From DATFRX01 sp035630615 (lineage in GTDB: Bacteria; Actinomycetota; Actinomycetes; Propionibacteriales; Nocardioidaceae), in the NCBI GenBank assembly GCA_035630615.1, contig DASQKI010000064.1:1-56349 (forward strand): 56,349 nucleotides of DNA, in the 5' to 3' direction. Position 1 is the stretch's first letter. Every line of letters begins with the position of its first letter. A program made the translations under genes and the position numbers. This document shows, piece by piece, positions 16,441 through 24,374 of this stretch. The notes beneath the pieces are model-generated. The model saw only the letters and a program-made list of their open reading frames with translations, made no database searches and was not told the origin of the DNA.

Positions 16441-17228
16441 ATGATCACCTCAGCCTCTACCGAGTCCTCAACAACCTCGGCAACGTCTACGAGCACCTGG
16501 GACGCCACGAGGAGGCGCGTGAGGTCTTTGAGCGCGCGCTGCGAGTTGCACGCATCAGCGGCGATCCAATCGGCGAGGGCAGTGTGCTGCTAAATCTCGG
16601 CATCGCCACCAGGTCACTCGGAGAGTACGAGAAGGCTAACGACCACCTCGATCGGGCACTCCGGCATGCCCAGCGCCAGCATGATCGGATCAACGAGGCT
16701 CGCGTGTCGGAGAACCTCGGGCTGCTTCACAACCTGCTCGACCACTACGACGTCGCCCTCGCATATGAGCAACGTGCCCTCGCGATCGCCGTCGAGATTG
16801 GCGAGCGGACCGTCGAAGCGGACGCCCTCACTGGCCTGGGAACGGCACTCGCCATCGGCGGCGATCTCCGGCGCGCCGAAACCCATCAGCGGCGAGCGCT
16901 AACCGTGGCGCTGACGACCGGCAATCAGGCCAGCGAGGTCTACGCTCGCCAGGAACTTGGCACGACGCTCCGCCGCCAAGGCGACTTCACACAAGCGCTA
17001 TCGCAGCATCAGCGGGCGCTGTCGCTGAGCCTCGACCTCATGGACCACCCCGGCCAAGCGGCAGCACACGACGGCCTGGCTCAGACCCGTATCGCCATGG
17101 GCGAGCCGGATTCAGCACGCGCTCATTGGCATGAAGCCCTGGATCTCTATGAGGAGATGGGAACGCCGAGAGCCACTAACGTCCGCATAGCCCTCCAAAC
17201 CCTGGGCGAGGGACGCGAAATGCCCTAG
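16437..17228 (+). CDS. TPR-repeat protein, C-terminal part of the STAND system
   Basis: 263 residues from a GTG whose bases overlap the TGA of the upstream frame (GTGA), an arrangement that allows coupled translation. It consists of about six 40-residue tetratricopeptide repeats of the type found in AfsR/SARP and NPHP-like proteins (VLNNLGNVYEHLGRHEEARE, then RVSENLGLLHNLLDHYDVAL and YARQELGTTLRRQGDFTQAL). Just upstream of the GTG the same frame reads GRLELLREAGDAAEAV, which also fits this protein class. That favours a former single polypeptide broken by a small indel near 16380-16430. TPRs act as ligand or partner sensors. Confidence 0.78.
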   Translation: MNDHLSLYRVLNNLGNVYEHLGRHEEAREVFERALRVARISGDPIGEGSVLLNLGIATRSLGEYEKANDHLDRALRHAQRQHDRINEARVSENLGLLHNLLDHYDVALAYEQRALAIAVEIGERTVEADALTGLGTALAIGGDLRRAETHQRRALTVALTTGNQASEVYARQELGTTLRRQGDFTQALSQHQRALSLSLDLMDHPGQAAAHDGLAQTRIAMGEPDSARAHWHEALDLYEEMGTPRATNVRIALQTLGEGREMP

Positions 17229-17684
17229 GACAAGGGGATACGGGCATGGTGTTTTCCGAGGTTTGCAATGAAGCGGACGAATTGTGTCCACTCAAGCCTG
17301 ACAAGGTTGTCACGTATCTAGATCCGGGTGACAGGCTCCTTCCCCCTAGGTGACGCTTGTGACGTCTGTGCTGGTGGGGCGTGTGGACAGACGTACGTCG
17401 ATCAATCACTACGTTCAGTAGCTGATCAGGCGCAGGTCGTGGCGGCAAATGGGGCCGACGCCGCGTACCGTCGCGCGCAGTGGCGAGGTCCTAACCCCGG
17501 GTGCAACACTTCAAAAAGACGCGGAAATACTCGGGTCCGCGTGAGTACGAAGCACAGCCACCCGCCGCGTGGCGCGTATACCGCACCGTGACACGCGCCG
17601 ATATCGCTAGAGGGCCCTGAGATGACTCGCTACCAGCTTTCAATGAACAGGTCTGCCGACAGCCTTTACAAGGGTGTTCTCATC

Positions 17685-17757
17685 GGGCACGACTGGGACT
17701 GCGCCCGTGCGGGGCACGACTGGGACTGCGCCCGTGCAGGACACGACTGGGACTAGG
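17685..17757. repeat. 27-base tandem repeat, about 2.7 copies
   Basis: Two full copies begin at 17685 and 17712, with a partial third from 17739. Each contains CACGACTGGGACTGCGCCC. The ends of a unit (GCAC and GTGC) can pair, so each copy may fold into a small hairpin. The period is a multiple of three and would encode GTTGTAPVR if translated from an ATG at 17674, but no gene context supports that. Confidence 0.7.
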
Positions 17758-17825
17758 TCCGAGCCACTGGTTGCTCTGACTTCCGGCATCACCAGGTCGT
17801 GGGATCATGGTGAGGACCGTGACCC

Positions 17826-17831
17826 GGAGGT
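17826..17831 (+). promoter_or_regulatory. Strong ribosome binding site (GGAGGT) in front of an ATC codon
   Basis: GGAGGT is followed after six bases by ATC AGC CGT CCG in the frame of the GGDEF-EAL protein. No ATG, GTG or TTG sits at that spacing in frame. Confidence 0.6.
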
Positions 17832-17837
17832 GTCCCC

Positions 17838-20558
17838 ATCAGCCGTCCGATACGTGCAACATGGGTTGTCAGCTTCGCAACGCTGATCGCCGGCTTTACG
17901 TGCGCGTTGGTCGTCGAGAGGTTGGTCGAGCCTCCGGAGATCGCGCTACCGGACATCGCGGTATGGACTTTCGCTGCCTCACTAGTACTAACTAAAGCGG
18001 TACCCCGACGGCTTCAAGCGAGAGGTGGTTCGGTCGACACCTTCACGGTCGACGAAGCACTTTTTGTTCCTCTCTTCCTCACGTTATCGCCACTTGAGCT
18101 GGCGCTCCTAACTTCGGTTGCCTCGGTCGCGGGCAGTGTCCGACTACGCAGAAGTACCGAAAAGGCAGCCTTCAACTGCGGCCAACTCGTACTTACGGCG
18201 ACCATCGGGCTCGCTGTCACTGGCCTGCTCGCTGGATCGTCTGCGACAGAGCTCAGCGCCGGCGCGCTCGCAGCTGCCATGGCCGGCACCCTGGTGTACG
18301 CAGTCCTCTCTCCCCTGGCCGTCCTGACCATGGTGGCCTTCGCAACCGCGTCGTCTTACCGCTCGACGGTCCGAATTTCGCGGCAGGAGGCCATGGCGTG
18401 GCCCGGCGCCGTGATGCTCGGCGGCTGCGGGGCTGTCCTGGCGTACTACTACACCTGGGGTGTAGTGCTCTCGCTCGCTCTTATCTTGCTGGTGCAGCGT
18501 GCCTACTTCGCCCAGGTGCAAGAAGGCGTTGCGCGGATCCACGCCGAGCGTCTTCAACAAGCAACTGCGGAGCTTCGAGCCACGCAGGAGAAGCCCGCGA
18601 TTGCCAGCTCTCTGATCGCATCGGCGTGCGACCTCGTGGGCGCCCGGACCGTACGCATCCTCTCCGAGGACGAGACACCGCCGGGTGCGCTGGCGGCGAC
18701 GATGCCGTCGGGGCAGACGTTGGTGGCCGAGGGGCGGCTGGGGCCGGGGCACTGGACGGCGCAGGAGCGCGAGACGCTGATCGCACTGGCCGGGGTGGCT
18801 GACGACGCTTTCAAGGCCGCGGACCTGATCGCCCGGCTGCAGGACGTGACCAACGCTCAGACCGAGGCGATCCTGTCCATCGACGGCGAGGGCCTCGTGA
18901 CCTTCGCGAACCCGGCGGCCGGCGGGATGCTGCGGGTCGAGGAGCTCGACGAGATCGTCGGCAAGCCGCTCGACGACGTTTGCAGCCTCCGCGTACAACG
19001 TAAGCCGCTGGATCTGGTCGGCATGATGCGCGACGGAGCCACGGCTCAAGACGCCGACGCGACGCTGCATGCGGCCGCGGGCAACCGGACCGAGGTCGCC
19101 TACTCGTTCAACCCGATCGGCGGCGAAGACGGCGATGCCAGGGCGTCCGAGGGCGCCGTGCTCGTCGTACGTGACGTGACCGAACGCCGCGCCTTCCAGG
19201 AGGCGCTGACCTATCGCGCCATGCATGACGAGCTGACCGGGCTGCCCAACCGTCGCTCGTTCCTCGACCGACTCGACGAGCTGCTCGCCCGCAGCGTACG
19301 CACCGAACAGCACCATGCGGTGATCTTCGTCGACCTCGATCGGTTCAAGCTGGTCAACGACTCGTTCGGCCACCTCGTCGGCGATCAGCTGCTGATCCAG
19401 ATGAGCGACCGGTTGCTCCGGTCGGCACCGGACTCGAGCGTCATCGCCCGACTGTCCGGCGACGAGTTCGTGATTCTGCTCGAGGACGTTGATGACACCG
19501 CGGCGGTCCAACGAGTCACCGAGGCGACGCTCGACCGGCTGCGCGACTCGTACCTCATCGACGGTCACAGCGTGCAGGTCACGGTCTCGATCGGCATCGC
19601 GGTCGCCGAGCCGGGTCAGACCCGCGACGACGTGATGCTCGCGGCCGACGCCGCCGCCTATGCCGCGAAATCGGCCGGACGCAACTGCATCCGGCTCGCC
19701 ACTCAGGAGCTGGTCGACGCCTCACGGGTGCGACTCGAGCTCGAGGCCCAGCTGCGGGATGCCATCGACCACGGCGATCTGAGCCTGCGTTTCCAGCCGA
19801 TCGTCGACACGAAGACACGGGCGCTGTCCGGCGTCGAGGCGCTGGTGCGCTGGGAGCGGGACGGCCGCACCGTCCCGCCGGGTGAGTTCATCCCGCTTGC
19901 CGAAGACTCCGGGCTGATCGTCTACGTCGGTCGCTGGGTGCTCCACGAGGCCTGCCGAGTCACCCAGGGATGGAACCTCGCCCATCCGGAGCGACCCCCC
20001 GTCATGGTGTCGGTCAACCTGTCCGCGTTGCAGCTCGTGCAGCCGAGCCTGGCCCAAGAGATCGCCGAGGCCCTCGAAACGACCGGGCTGCCGCCGTGGC
20101 AGCTCAGCCTCGAGATCACCGAAACCGCGTTGCTCGCCGACATCGACGTCAACATCGCGACACTGCAAGAGCTGCGCGACATCGGCGTACGGGTGTCGGT
20201 CGACGACTTCGGCACCGGCTACTCGTCGCTGGCGTACTTGCGGCAGCTCCCCGTCGACGTGGTCAAGCTCGACCGGGCGTTCATCGCAGGTCTCGGCAAG
20301 GACCCCGTCGACACGCAGATCGTCGCGGCCGTGCTCCGGCTGTGCAAGGCGCTTGATCGTCGCATCGTGGCTGAGGGCGTCGAGACCGAGCTGCAGCGGC
20401 AGACCCTGTCGCGGATGGGCTGCCCGTACATGCAGGGATTCCTGATCGCCCGGCCGATGCGGACCGAGGCCTTCGAGGCGTACTGGGAGTCGCTCAACAG
20501 CGACGGCGCCAACAGCAGCCATCCCACCGACGAGATGCCGGCCGCCGTCGAGAGTTGA
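17838..20558 (+). CDS. Membrane-bound PAS-GGDEF-EAL protein (cyclic di-GMP turnover)
   Basis: 906 residues if started at ATC 17838, which has a perfect GGAGGT six bases upstream; the first conventional start is TTG 17907, which would delete the first membrane helix. Domains in order: six or more helices forming an integral sensor (1-225), a PAS-like domain (about 340-450, AILSIDGEGLVTFANPAAGG), GGDEF (about 460-620) with SGDEF in place of GGDEF (RLSGDEFVILLED), and EAL (about 630-885) with VEALVRWE, the metal-binding DDFGTGYSS and KLDRAFI. The first Gly-to-Ser change is tolerated in active cyclases. Both halves look catalytically competent: it makes and/or degrades cyclic di-GMP at the membrane. 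Confidence 0.87.
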   Translation: MSRPIRATWVVSFATLIAGFTCALVVERLVEPPEIALPDIAVWTFAASLVLTKAVPRRLQARGGSVDTFTVDEALFVPLFLTLSPLELALLTSVASVAGSVRLRRSTEKAAFNCGQLVLTATIGLAVTGLLAGSSATELSAGALAAAMAGTLVYAVLSPLAVLTMVAFATASSYRSTVRISRQEAMAWPGAVMLGGCGAVLAYYYTWGVVLSLALILLVQRAYFAQVQEGVARIHAERLQQATAELRATQEKPAIASSLIASACDLVGARTVRILSEDETPPGALAATMPSGQTLVAEGRLGPGHWTAQERETLIALAGVADDAFKAADLIARLQDVTNAQTEAILSIDGEGLVTFANPAAGGMLRVEELDEIVGKPLDDVCSLRVQRKPLDLVGMMRDGATAQDADATLHAAAGNRTEVAYSFNPIGGEDGDARASEGAVLVVRDVTERRAFQEALTYRAMHDELTGLPNRRSFLDRLDELLARSVRTEQHHAVIFVDLDRFKLVNDSFGHLVGDQLLIQMSDRLLRSAPDSSVIARLSGDEFVILLEDVDDTAAVQRVTEATLDRLRDSYLIDGHSVQVTVSIGIAVAEPGQTRDDVMLAADAAAYAAKSAGRNCIRLATQELVDASRVRLELEAQLRDAIDHGDLSLRFQPIVDTKTRALSGVEALVRWERDGRTVPPGEFIPLAEDSGLIVYVGRWVLHEACRVTQGWNLAHPERPPVMVSVNLSALQLVQPSLAQEIAEALETTGLPPWQLSLEITETALLADIDVNIATLQELRDIGVRVSVDDFGTGYSSLAYLRQLPVDVVKLDRAFIAGLGKDPVDTQIVAAVLRLCKALDRRIVAEGVETELQRQTLSRMGCPYMQGFLIARPMRTEAFEAYWESLNSDGANSSHPTDEMPAAVES

Positions 20559-20570
20559 GGCGGCGGCCCG

Positions 20571-20987
20571 TCAGAGGTAGAGGCCGGTGTGGTCGTCCTC
20601 GATCCGCTCTGACGCGACGGCATGCAGGTCGCGCTCGCGAAGCAGGATGTAGTCGTCGCCGCGTACCTCGACCTCGGCCTTGTCGTCCGGATCGAACAAC
20701 ACCCGATCGCCGATCTGCACCGTGCGTACGTTTTGCCCCACCGCTCGCACGCGGGCCCACGCGAGCCGACGGCCCATCGTCGCGGTCGCCGGGATCACGA
20801 TGCCCGACGACGACCGGCGCTCACCGGCGTCTTGGTCCAACGTGACGAGCAGTCGGTCATGCAGCATCTGGATCGGCAGCTTGTCGGCGCGCGTGTCATC
20901 GCTCCCCGACGACACCTTCGAACGCGCTGGCTTCGAACTTGACGACTTGGACGGCACAGGCTCCCCAGAATGTATGGGCTCAGTCAC
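20571..20987 (-). CDS. GroES-like co-chaperonin domain protein
   Basis: 138 residues from the GTG at 20987, which overlaps the end of the upstream DUF3618 gene by eight bases, so translation is likely coupled. The first 45 residues are a Ser/Lys-rich extension (EPVPSKSSSSKPARSKVSSG). The rest is a GroES-like barrel: MLHDRLLVTLDQDAGERRSS, SGIVIPATATMGRRLAWARV, GDRVLFDPDDKAEVEVRGDD, YILLRERDLHAV. The usual mobile loop is shortened and lacks the hydrophobic GroEL-docking triad I would expect, so it may not be a GroEL partner. No groEL gene is nearby. Confidence 0.75.
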   Translation of the reverse strand: MTEPIHSGEPVPSKSSSSKPARSKVSSGSDDTRADKLPIQMLHDRLLVTLDQDAGERRSSSGIVIPATATMGRRLAWARVRAVGQNVRTVQIGDRVLFDPDDKAEVEVRGDDYILLRERDLHAVASERIEDDHTGLYL

Positions 20988-21285
20988 GACCGACGAGATG
21001 GCGCACGACCACGACCAACGCAGCGACGCCGACGATGCCGCCGGCCACCGGAGCGATGTTTTCGAGACGTGGCGATCCGTCATCGTTGACGAATCTGGAC
21101 CTGACCCTTCCGAGCGTACGCTTGGCCGCGTTTTTCGGATGGACCCGCTCCACGATCCGGTCGATCGTCAACGCGAGTCGGTCGCGGGCCTCCTCGATGT
21201 CACGCACGAGAGCGTCCGGTGTGCGGTTGCCAGCACCTGCGCTACCCGAGTCGCGCGTGTTCTCTTGCTTCGAACCGCGGGCCAC
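20980..21285 (-). CDS. DUF3618 family protein with C-terminal membrane anchor
   Basis: 101 residues from the GTG at 21285 (AGGAGG five bases upstream). The central part PDALVRDIEEARDRLALTID matches the DUF3618 signature (I-x-x-T/A-R-x-x-L), followed by an amphipathic stretch and a basic region. The C-terminus has one transmembrane helix (APVAGGIVGVAALVVVVRHL). In actinobacteria such proteins occur near BCP-type peroxiredoxins and general envelope-stress genes, as here: bcp lies divergently 104 bases away. The stop overlaps the start of the GroES-like gene. Function unknown. Confidence 0.75.
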   Translation of the reverse strand: MARGSKQENTRDSGSAGAGNRTPDALVRDIEEARDRLALTIDRIVERVHPKNAAKRTLGRVRSRFVNDDGSPRLENIAPVAGGIVGVAALVVVVRHLVGRD

Positions 21286-21389
21286 ACCATCCTCCTCGAT
21301 CGGGTCGATACCTACGTCGACACCGTATCGGTTCACGGACAGCGTTAGGGTGACCTGGCACGCCCCAGCGCATGAGAAACGGAGACTCG

Positions 21390-21863
21390 ATGCCCGACGC
21401 CACCCGCCTGGGGGCCGGCGACGAAGCCCCGGATTTCACCCTCTCCGACGACCGCGGCGACAAGGTCACGCTGTCGGAGCTACGCGGCCGCAAGGTAATC
21501 GTGTATTTCTACCCGGCCGCGATGACACCCGGCTGCACCAAACAGGCGTGCGACTTTACGGACTCGCTCGACTCCCTCCAGGCCGCGGGCTACGCCGTCG
21601 TCGGCATCTCCCCCGATCAGTCGGCGAAGCTCGCCAAGTTTCGCGAGCGCGACGGCCTGACCATCACGCTGCTGTCCGACCCGGACGAAAAGGTGCTGAC
21701 GCGGTGGGGCGCGTACGGCGAGAAGAAGTTGTACGGCAAGGTCGTCGAGGGCGTCATCCGGTCGACATTCGTCGTGGACGAAAGGGGCCGGGTCGAGCTG
21801 GCGCAATACAACGTCAAGGCCACCGGCCACGTGGCGAAGCTACGCCGCGACCTCGGCGTCTGA
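21390..21863 (+). CDS. bcp: Thioredoxin-dependent peroxiredoxin, BCP/PrxQ type
   Basis: 157 residues from the ATG at 21390 with GGAG five bases upstream; an earlier ATG at 21372 has no such site. The peroxidatic Cys49 and the resolving Cys54 lie in MTPGCTKQACDF, the atypical two-Cys pattern of PrxQ/BCP. The thioredoxin fold is complete (VIVYFYPAA, YAVVGISPDQSAKLAKF, RSTFVVDERGRV). It reduces hydrogen peroxide and organic peroxides in the cytosol with electrons from thioredoxin. The next gene starts 18 bases downstream on the same strand. Confidence 0.93.
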   Translation: MPDATRLGAGDEAPDFTLSDDRGDKVTLSELRGRKVIVYFYPAAMTPGCTKQACDFTDSLDSLQAAGYAVVGISPDQSAKLAKFRERDGLTITLLSDPDEKVLTRWGAYGEKKLYGKVVEGVIRSTFVVDERGRVELAQYNVKATGHVAKLRRDLGV

Positions 21864-21880
21864 CCGCGTCGGCGAGCGAC

Positions 21881-22450
21881 GTGAGAGAGCTTGCGAGCGA
21901 ACGATTCGACGCCGTAGTCCATGCTCACGTGGCCGACGAGCACACTGTGCTGCTCGCCAGGGTGCCGACCGCCGACCCCGTCGTCGCCGCATTCGGTCGA
22001 TTCGTGCCTCCGGAGTGGGACGGCAGGCCGTACGCCCATGTCACGGCACTAGGGCCGTTCGCGCCCCCCTCGACCCTGACGCCCGCGTTGCTCCACAGGA
22101 TCGGAGCGCTCATCTGGACGCATCTGCCGGTCACGGTCGGGCTCTCCCGGCTCGAGCAGTTCTCCGACGGGATGGTATGGCTAGCGCCCGACGATCCGAA
22201 GCCGTTTCGGGCGCTGACCGAGGCGCTTTGGCGGGCGTTCCCGGACTATCCGCCCTACGGCGGGCAGTTTGACGAGGTCATCCCACACCTGTCGCTCGGG
22301 CGACTGCCTGGCAGCATCGACCTCGAAGCCGTCGGAACCGTCGTCGCGCCGCTGCTGCCGTTGCGCGCGGTCGTCGACACGGTCCAGCTGGTGCGGTGGT
22401 CGACCGAGCGGGTCGACGTGCTGCACGAGTGGGCGGTCGACGCACCCTAG
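21881..22450 (+). CDS. 2H phosphoesterase (2'-5' RNA ligase superfamily)
   Basis: 189 residues from the GTG at 21881. The two catalytic histidine motifs of the 2H superfamily are present: HVT in YAHVTALGPF and HLS in EVIPHLSLGRL. These enzymes cleave or form 2'-5' or cyclic phosphodiester bonds. The long N-terminal strand (DAVVHAHVADEHTVLLARVP) and spacing of about 90 residues between motifs fit the family. The gene ends 12 bases before tRNA-Leu and starts 18 bases after bcp. The substrate cannot be predicted. Confidence 0.8.
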   Translation: MRELASERFDAVVHAHVADEHTVLLARVPTADPVVAAFGRFVPPEWDGRPYAHVTALGPFAPPSTLTPALLHRIGALIWTHLPVTVGLSRLEQFSDGMVWLAPDDPKPFRALTEALWRAFPDYPPYGGQFDEVIPHLSLGRLPGSIDLEAVGTVVAPLLPLRAVVDTVQLVRWSTERVDVLHEWAVDAP

Positions 22451-22462
22451 ACTGCGAGGCGG

Positions 22463-22544
22463 GCCGGAGTGGTGGAATTGGCAGACACGCAGGATTTAGG
22501 ATCCTGTGCCCTCGGGTGTGCGGGTTCGAGTCCCGCCTCCGGCA
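22463..22544 (+). tRNA. tRNA-Leu (anticodon TAG)
   Basis: 82 bases. The acceptor stem GCCGGAG pairs with CTCCGGC and the discriminator base is A. The anticodon arm CAGGA-TTTAGGA-TCCTG carries TAG, a long class II variable arm (TGCCCTCGGGTG) marks it as Leu, and the T arm contains GGTTCGAGTCC. CCA is not fully encoded. Confidence 0.95.
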
Positions 22545-22726
22545 CCGCGGTAGGGGGCGACGAGACCCGACTATGGGGAGCCACGCGTACCTCATGCGGC
22601 ACAGATCGACGATGAATCGGGGCTCTTACCGTCGGTTCATGCCGCACGTGAGACCCGAGAGGCGGCTGCGACGTTGCCTGTGGATAGTGGGCGACGCCAC
22701 GTCGATCGGTCAGCGATCATCGGCTG

Positions 22727-23644
22727 GTGGTAGCACCGACGCCGATTCCTGAACAGCTGCGCTGCCGTCCATTCACACTGTCGATGGCCCGAGCCGCTGG
22801 GCTGGCCGACCACGTGCTGCGAGGAGGCCGCTTCCGTCGGCTGTTTCCGACCGTGTACGCCCACGCTGACCTCCCTGATACGGCGACGACCCGTCTCATC
22901 GGCGCTTTGCTGCTGGCGCCACACGCGTTCGCAACCGACTACAGCGCCGCCCGCGTCCTTGGCATCCCGGTGCCCGACGACTCGACCACGTATCTCGGGA
23001 TCCGACGCGGCGAGCCGCGGCCCAGAGTGGTGGGCATCCGCGTTCGCGAATATGTCGACCCGCCGACGACCGTCGTGCAGGATGGCATCGCGGTCACCGC
23101 GGCGGCGCCGCTCTTCGTCCAGCTCGCCGAGCGGCTTGCCTTGCTGGATCTGGTGATCGCCGGCGACGCGCTCTGTCGGGCGATCCCGGTGGAGCACCTT
23201 TGCGCAGCGGCGAAGCTGGCCCGCGGCCGCACGGGCATCCGGGCGCGCCGGTCGGCCGCGCTGGTACGGCCCGGCGTCGATTCACCCATGGAGACCCACC
23301 TTCGCCTGGTCACCGTGCTCGCCGGGCTCCTTGAGCCGGTCATCAACCGCGACGTCTTCAACAGTCGGGGTTTGTGGCTCGCACGACCCGACCTGTCCTA
23401 CCCGGAGTGGAAGATCGCGATCGAGTACGACGGCGAGCATCACCGCGTCGATAGACGGCAGTGGCGTCGCGATATCGCCCGCCGGGAGTTGCTCGAGGCC
23501 GAGGGCTGGATCGTGCTCGTCATCACGGGCGGCGACCTCTTTCGGCGGCCAGCGGACACGCTCGAGCGGATCGTCGCCGCAATGCGCCGACGCCAAGTCC
23601 CAGACATCCCGCCTCGGCTGCGCAGCGAATGGCGCGAGCTGTGA
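22727..23644 (+). CDS. DUF559 / Vsr-like endonuclease-fold protein with N-terminal AbiEi-like domain
   Basis: 305 residues from the GTG at 22727. The N-terminal half has the winged-helix pattern of AbiEi-type antitoxin domains (FTLSMARAAGLADHVLRGGR, FRRLFPTVYAHADLP). The C-terminal part ends in a restriction-endonuclease-like core: WKIAIEYDGEHHRVDR, then RRDIARRELLEAEGWIVLVI, where Asp, Glu-x-His and the following basic helix resemble DUF559/Vsr nucleases. Such proteins are numerous in actinobacteria and their targets are unknown. No toxin partner is adjacent; it stands alone between tRNA-Leu and rdgB. Confidence 0.75.
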   Translation: MVAPTPIPEQLRCRPFTLSMARAAGLADHVLRGGRFRRLFPTVYAHADLPDTATTRLIGALLLAPHAFATDYSAARVLGIPVPDDSTTYLGIRRGEPRPRVVGIRVREYVDPPTTVVQDGIAVTAAAPLFVQLAERLALLDLVIAGDALCRAIPVEHLCAAAKLARGRTGIRARRSAALVRPGVDSPMETHLRLVTVLAGLLEPVINRDVFNSRGLWLARPDLSYPEWKIAIEYDGEHHRVDRRQWRRDIARRELLEAEGWIVLVITGGDLFRRPADTLERIVAAMRRRQVPDIPPRLRSEWREL

Positions 23645-23753
23645 CCACACGTACCCCTTCGGCAACGTATGCGGCGACGAGTGCGGGTACACACCGCCCG
23701 CGACCGTCCGTATGTGCCGCACGTGGTGCCGCTGTTACACCCGGGGCCAGGCG

Positions 23754-24374
23754 CTACGACGCGAGGGCTTTGGCCACGATCGGCGCGATCGCGCGCAGCG
23801 CTTCGCCGCGATGGCTGATGGCGTCCTTTGCCACCGACGACAGCTCGCCGTTGCTCACCCTCTGACCGTCGGCCAGGAAGATCGGGTCGTATCCGAAGCC
23901 GCCACGCCCGTGCGGCTCCCGCAGCAGCCGGCCGCGCAGCACACCGATCTCGAGGTGTTCGGTGCCGTCGGGCAGCACGAACGTCACGGCGCAGCGAAAC
24001 TCGGCCTGCCGCTTGTTGTCCGGCACGTCGCCCATCTGGGCCAGCAGCAGCCGGTTGTTGGCGGCGTCGCGGACGGCTCGATCGGCCTTCGGAAGCCCAG
24101 CCCAGCGGGCCGACAAAACACCCGGCATGCCGTTGAGCGCGTCGAGGCAGATGCCCGAATCGTCGGCGAGTGCCGGCAGACCGGTCACCTTGACGGCGGC
24201 GCGGGCCTTGATCAGCGCGTTGCCCTCGAACGTGTATTCGGTCTCCACCGGCTCGTCATATGGTGCGACGTCGTCGAGCCCGAGCACCTCGATGTCGGGT
24301 AACTCGTCTTCGAGTATTCGCCGCAGCTCCTTCAGCTTCCTCGCGTTATGACTGGCCAGAAGGACCTGCTTCAT
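23754..24374 (-). CDS. rdgB: XTP/dITP diphosphatase
   Basis: 206 residues. RdgB/HAM1 motifs are clear: SHNARKLKEL at the N-terminus for triphosphate binding, FEGNALIKARAA, ADDSGICLDAL with the metal-binding Asp, GRGGFGYDPIF and the late SHRGEALR. It hydrolyses non-canonical purine nucleoside triphosphates to monophosphates and pyrophosphate in the cytosol, keeping hypoxanthine and xanthine out of DNA. Its ATG overlaps the TGA of rph (ATGA), so the two are co-translated, as in most actinobacteria. Confidence 0.95.
   Translation of the reverse strand: MKQVLLASHNARKLKELRRILEDELPDIEVLGLDDVAPYDEPVETEYTFEGNALIKARAAVKVTGLPALADDSGICLDALNGMPGVLSARWAGLPKADRAVRDAANNRLLLAQMGDVPDNKRQAEFRCAVTFVLPDGTEHLEIGVLRGRLLREPHGRGGFGYDPIFLADGQRVSNGELSSVAKDAISHRGEALRAIAPIVAKALAS

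Larger units (their letters stand above)
17229..17837. other. Long intergenic region with short repeats, no supported gene
   Basis: Open frames are short and unlike proteins. The region holds a palindrome TGACAAGGTTGTCA at 17299-17312, a ten-base palindrome GACGTACGTC at 17390-17399, and the 27-base tandem repeat at 17685-17757. It separates the STAND genes from the GGDEF-EAL gene and probably holds the latter's promoter. Confidence 0.5.

Noticed and set aside
17685..17757. CRISPR array
   Set aside because: The repeats are directly adjacent without variable spacers, fewer than three full copies, and no cas genes are in the window.
17674..17886. Open frame reading the 27-base repeats as GTTGTAPVR units
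   Set aside because: Overlaps the promoter and start region of the GGDEF-EAL gene, has no ribosome binding site, and the rest of the frame is not protein-like.
22545..22726. Small coding frame between tRNA-Leu and the DUF559 gene
   Set aside because: Arg-rich frames without start signals or motifs; only 180 bases.
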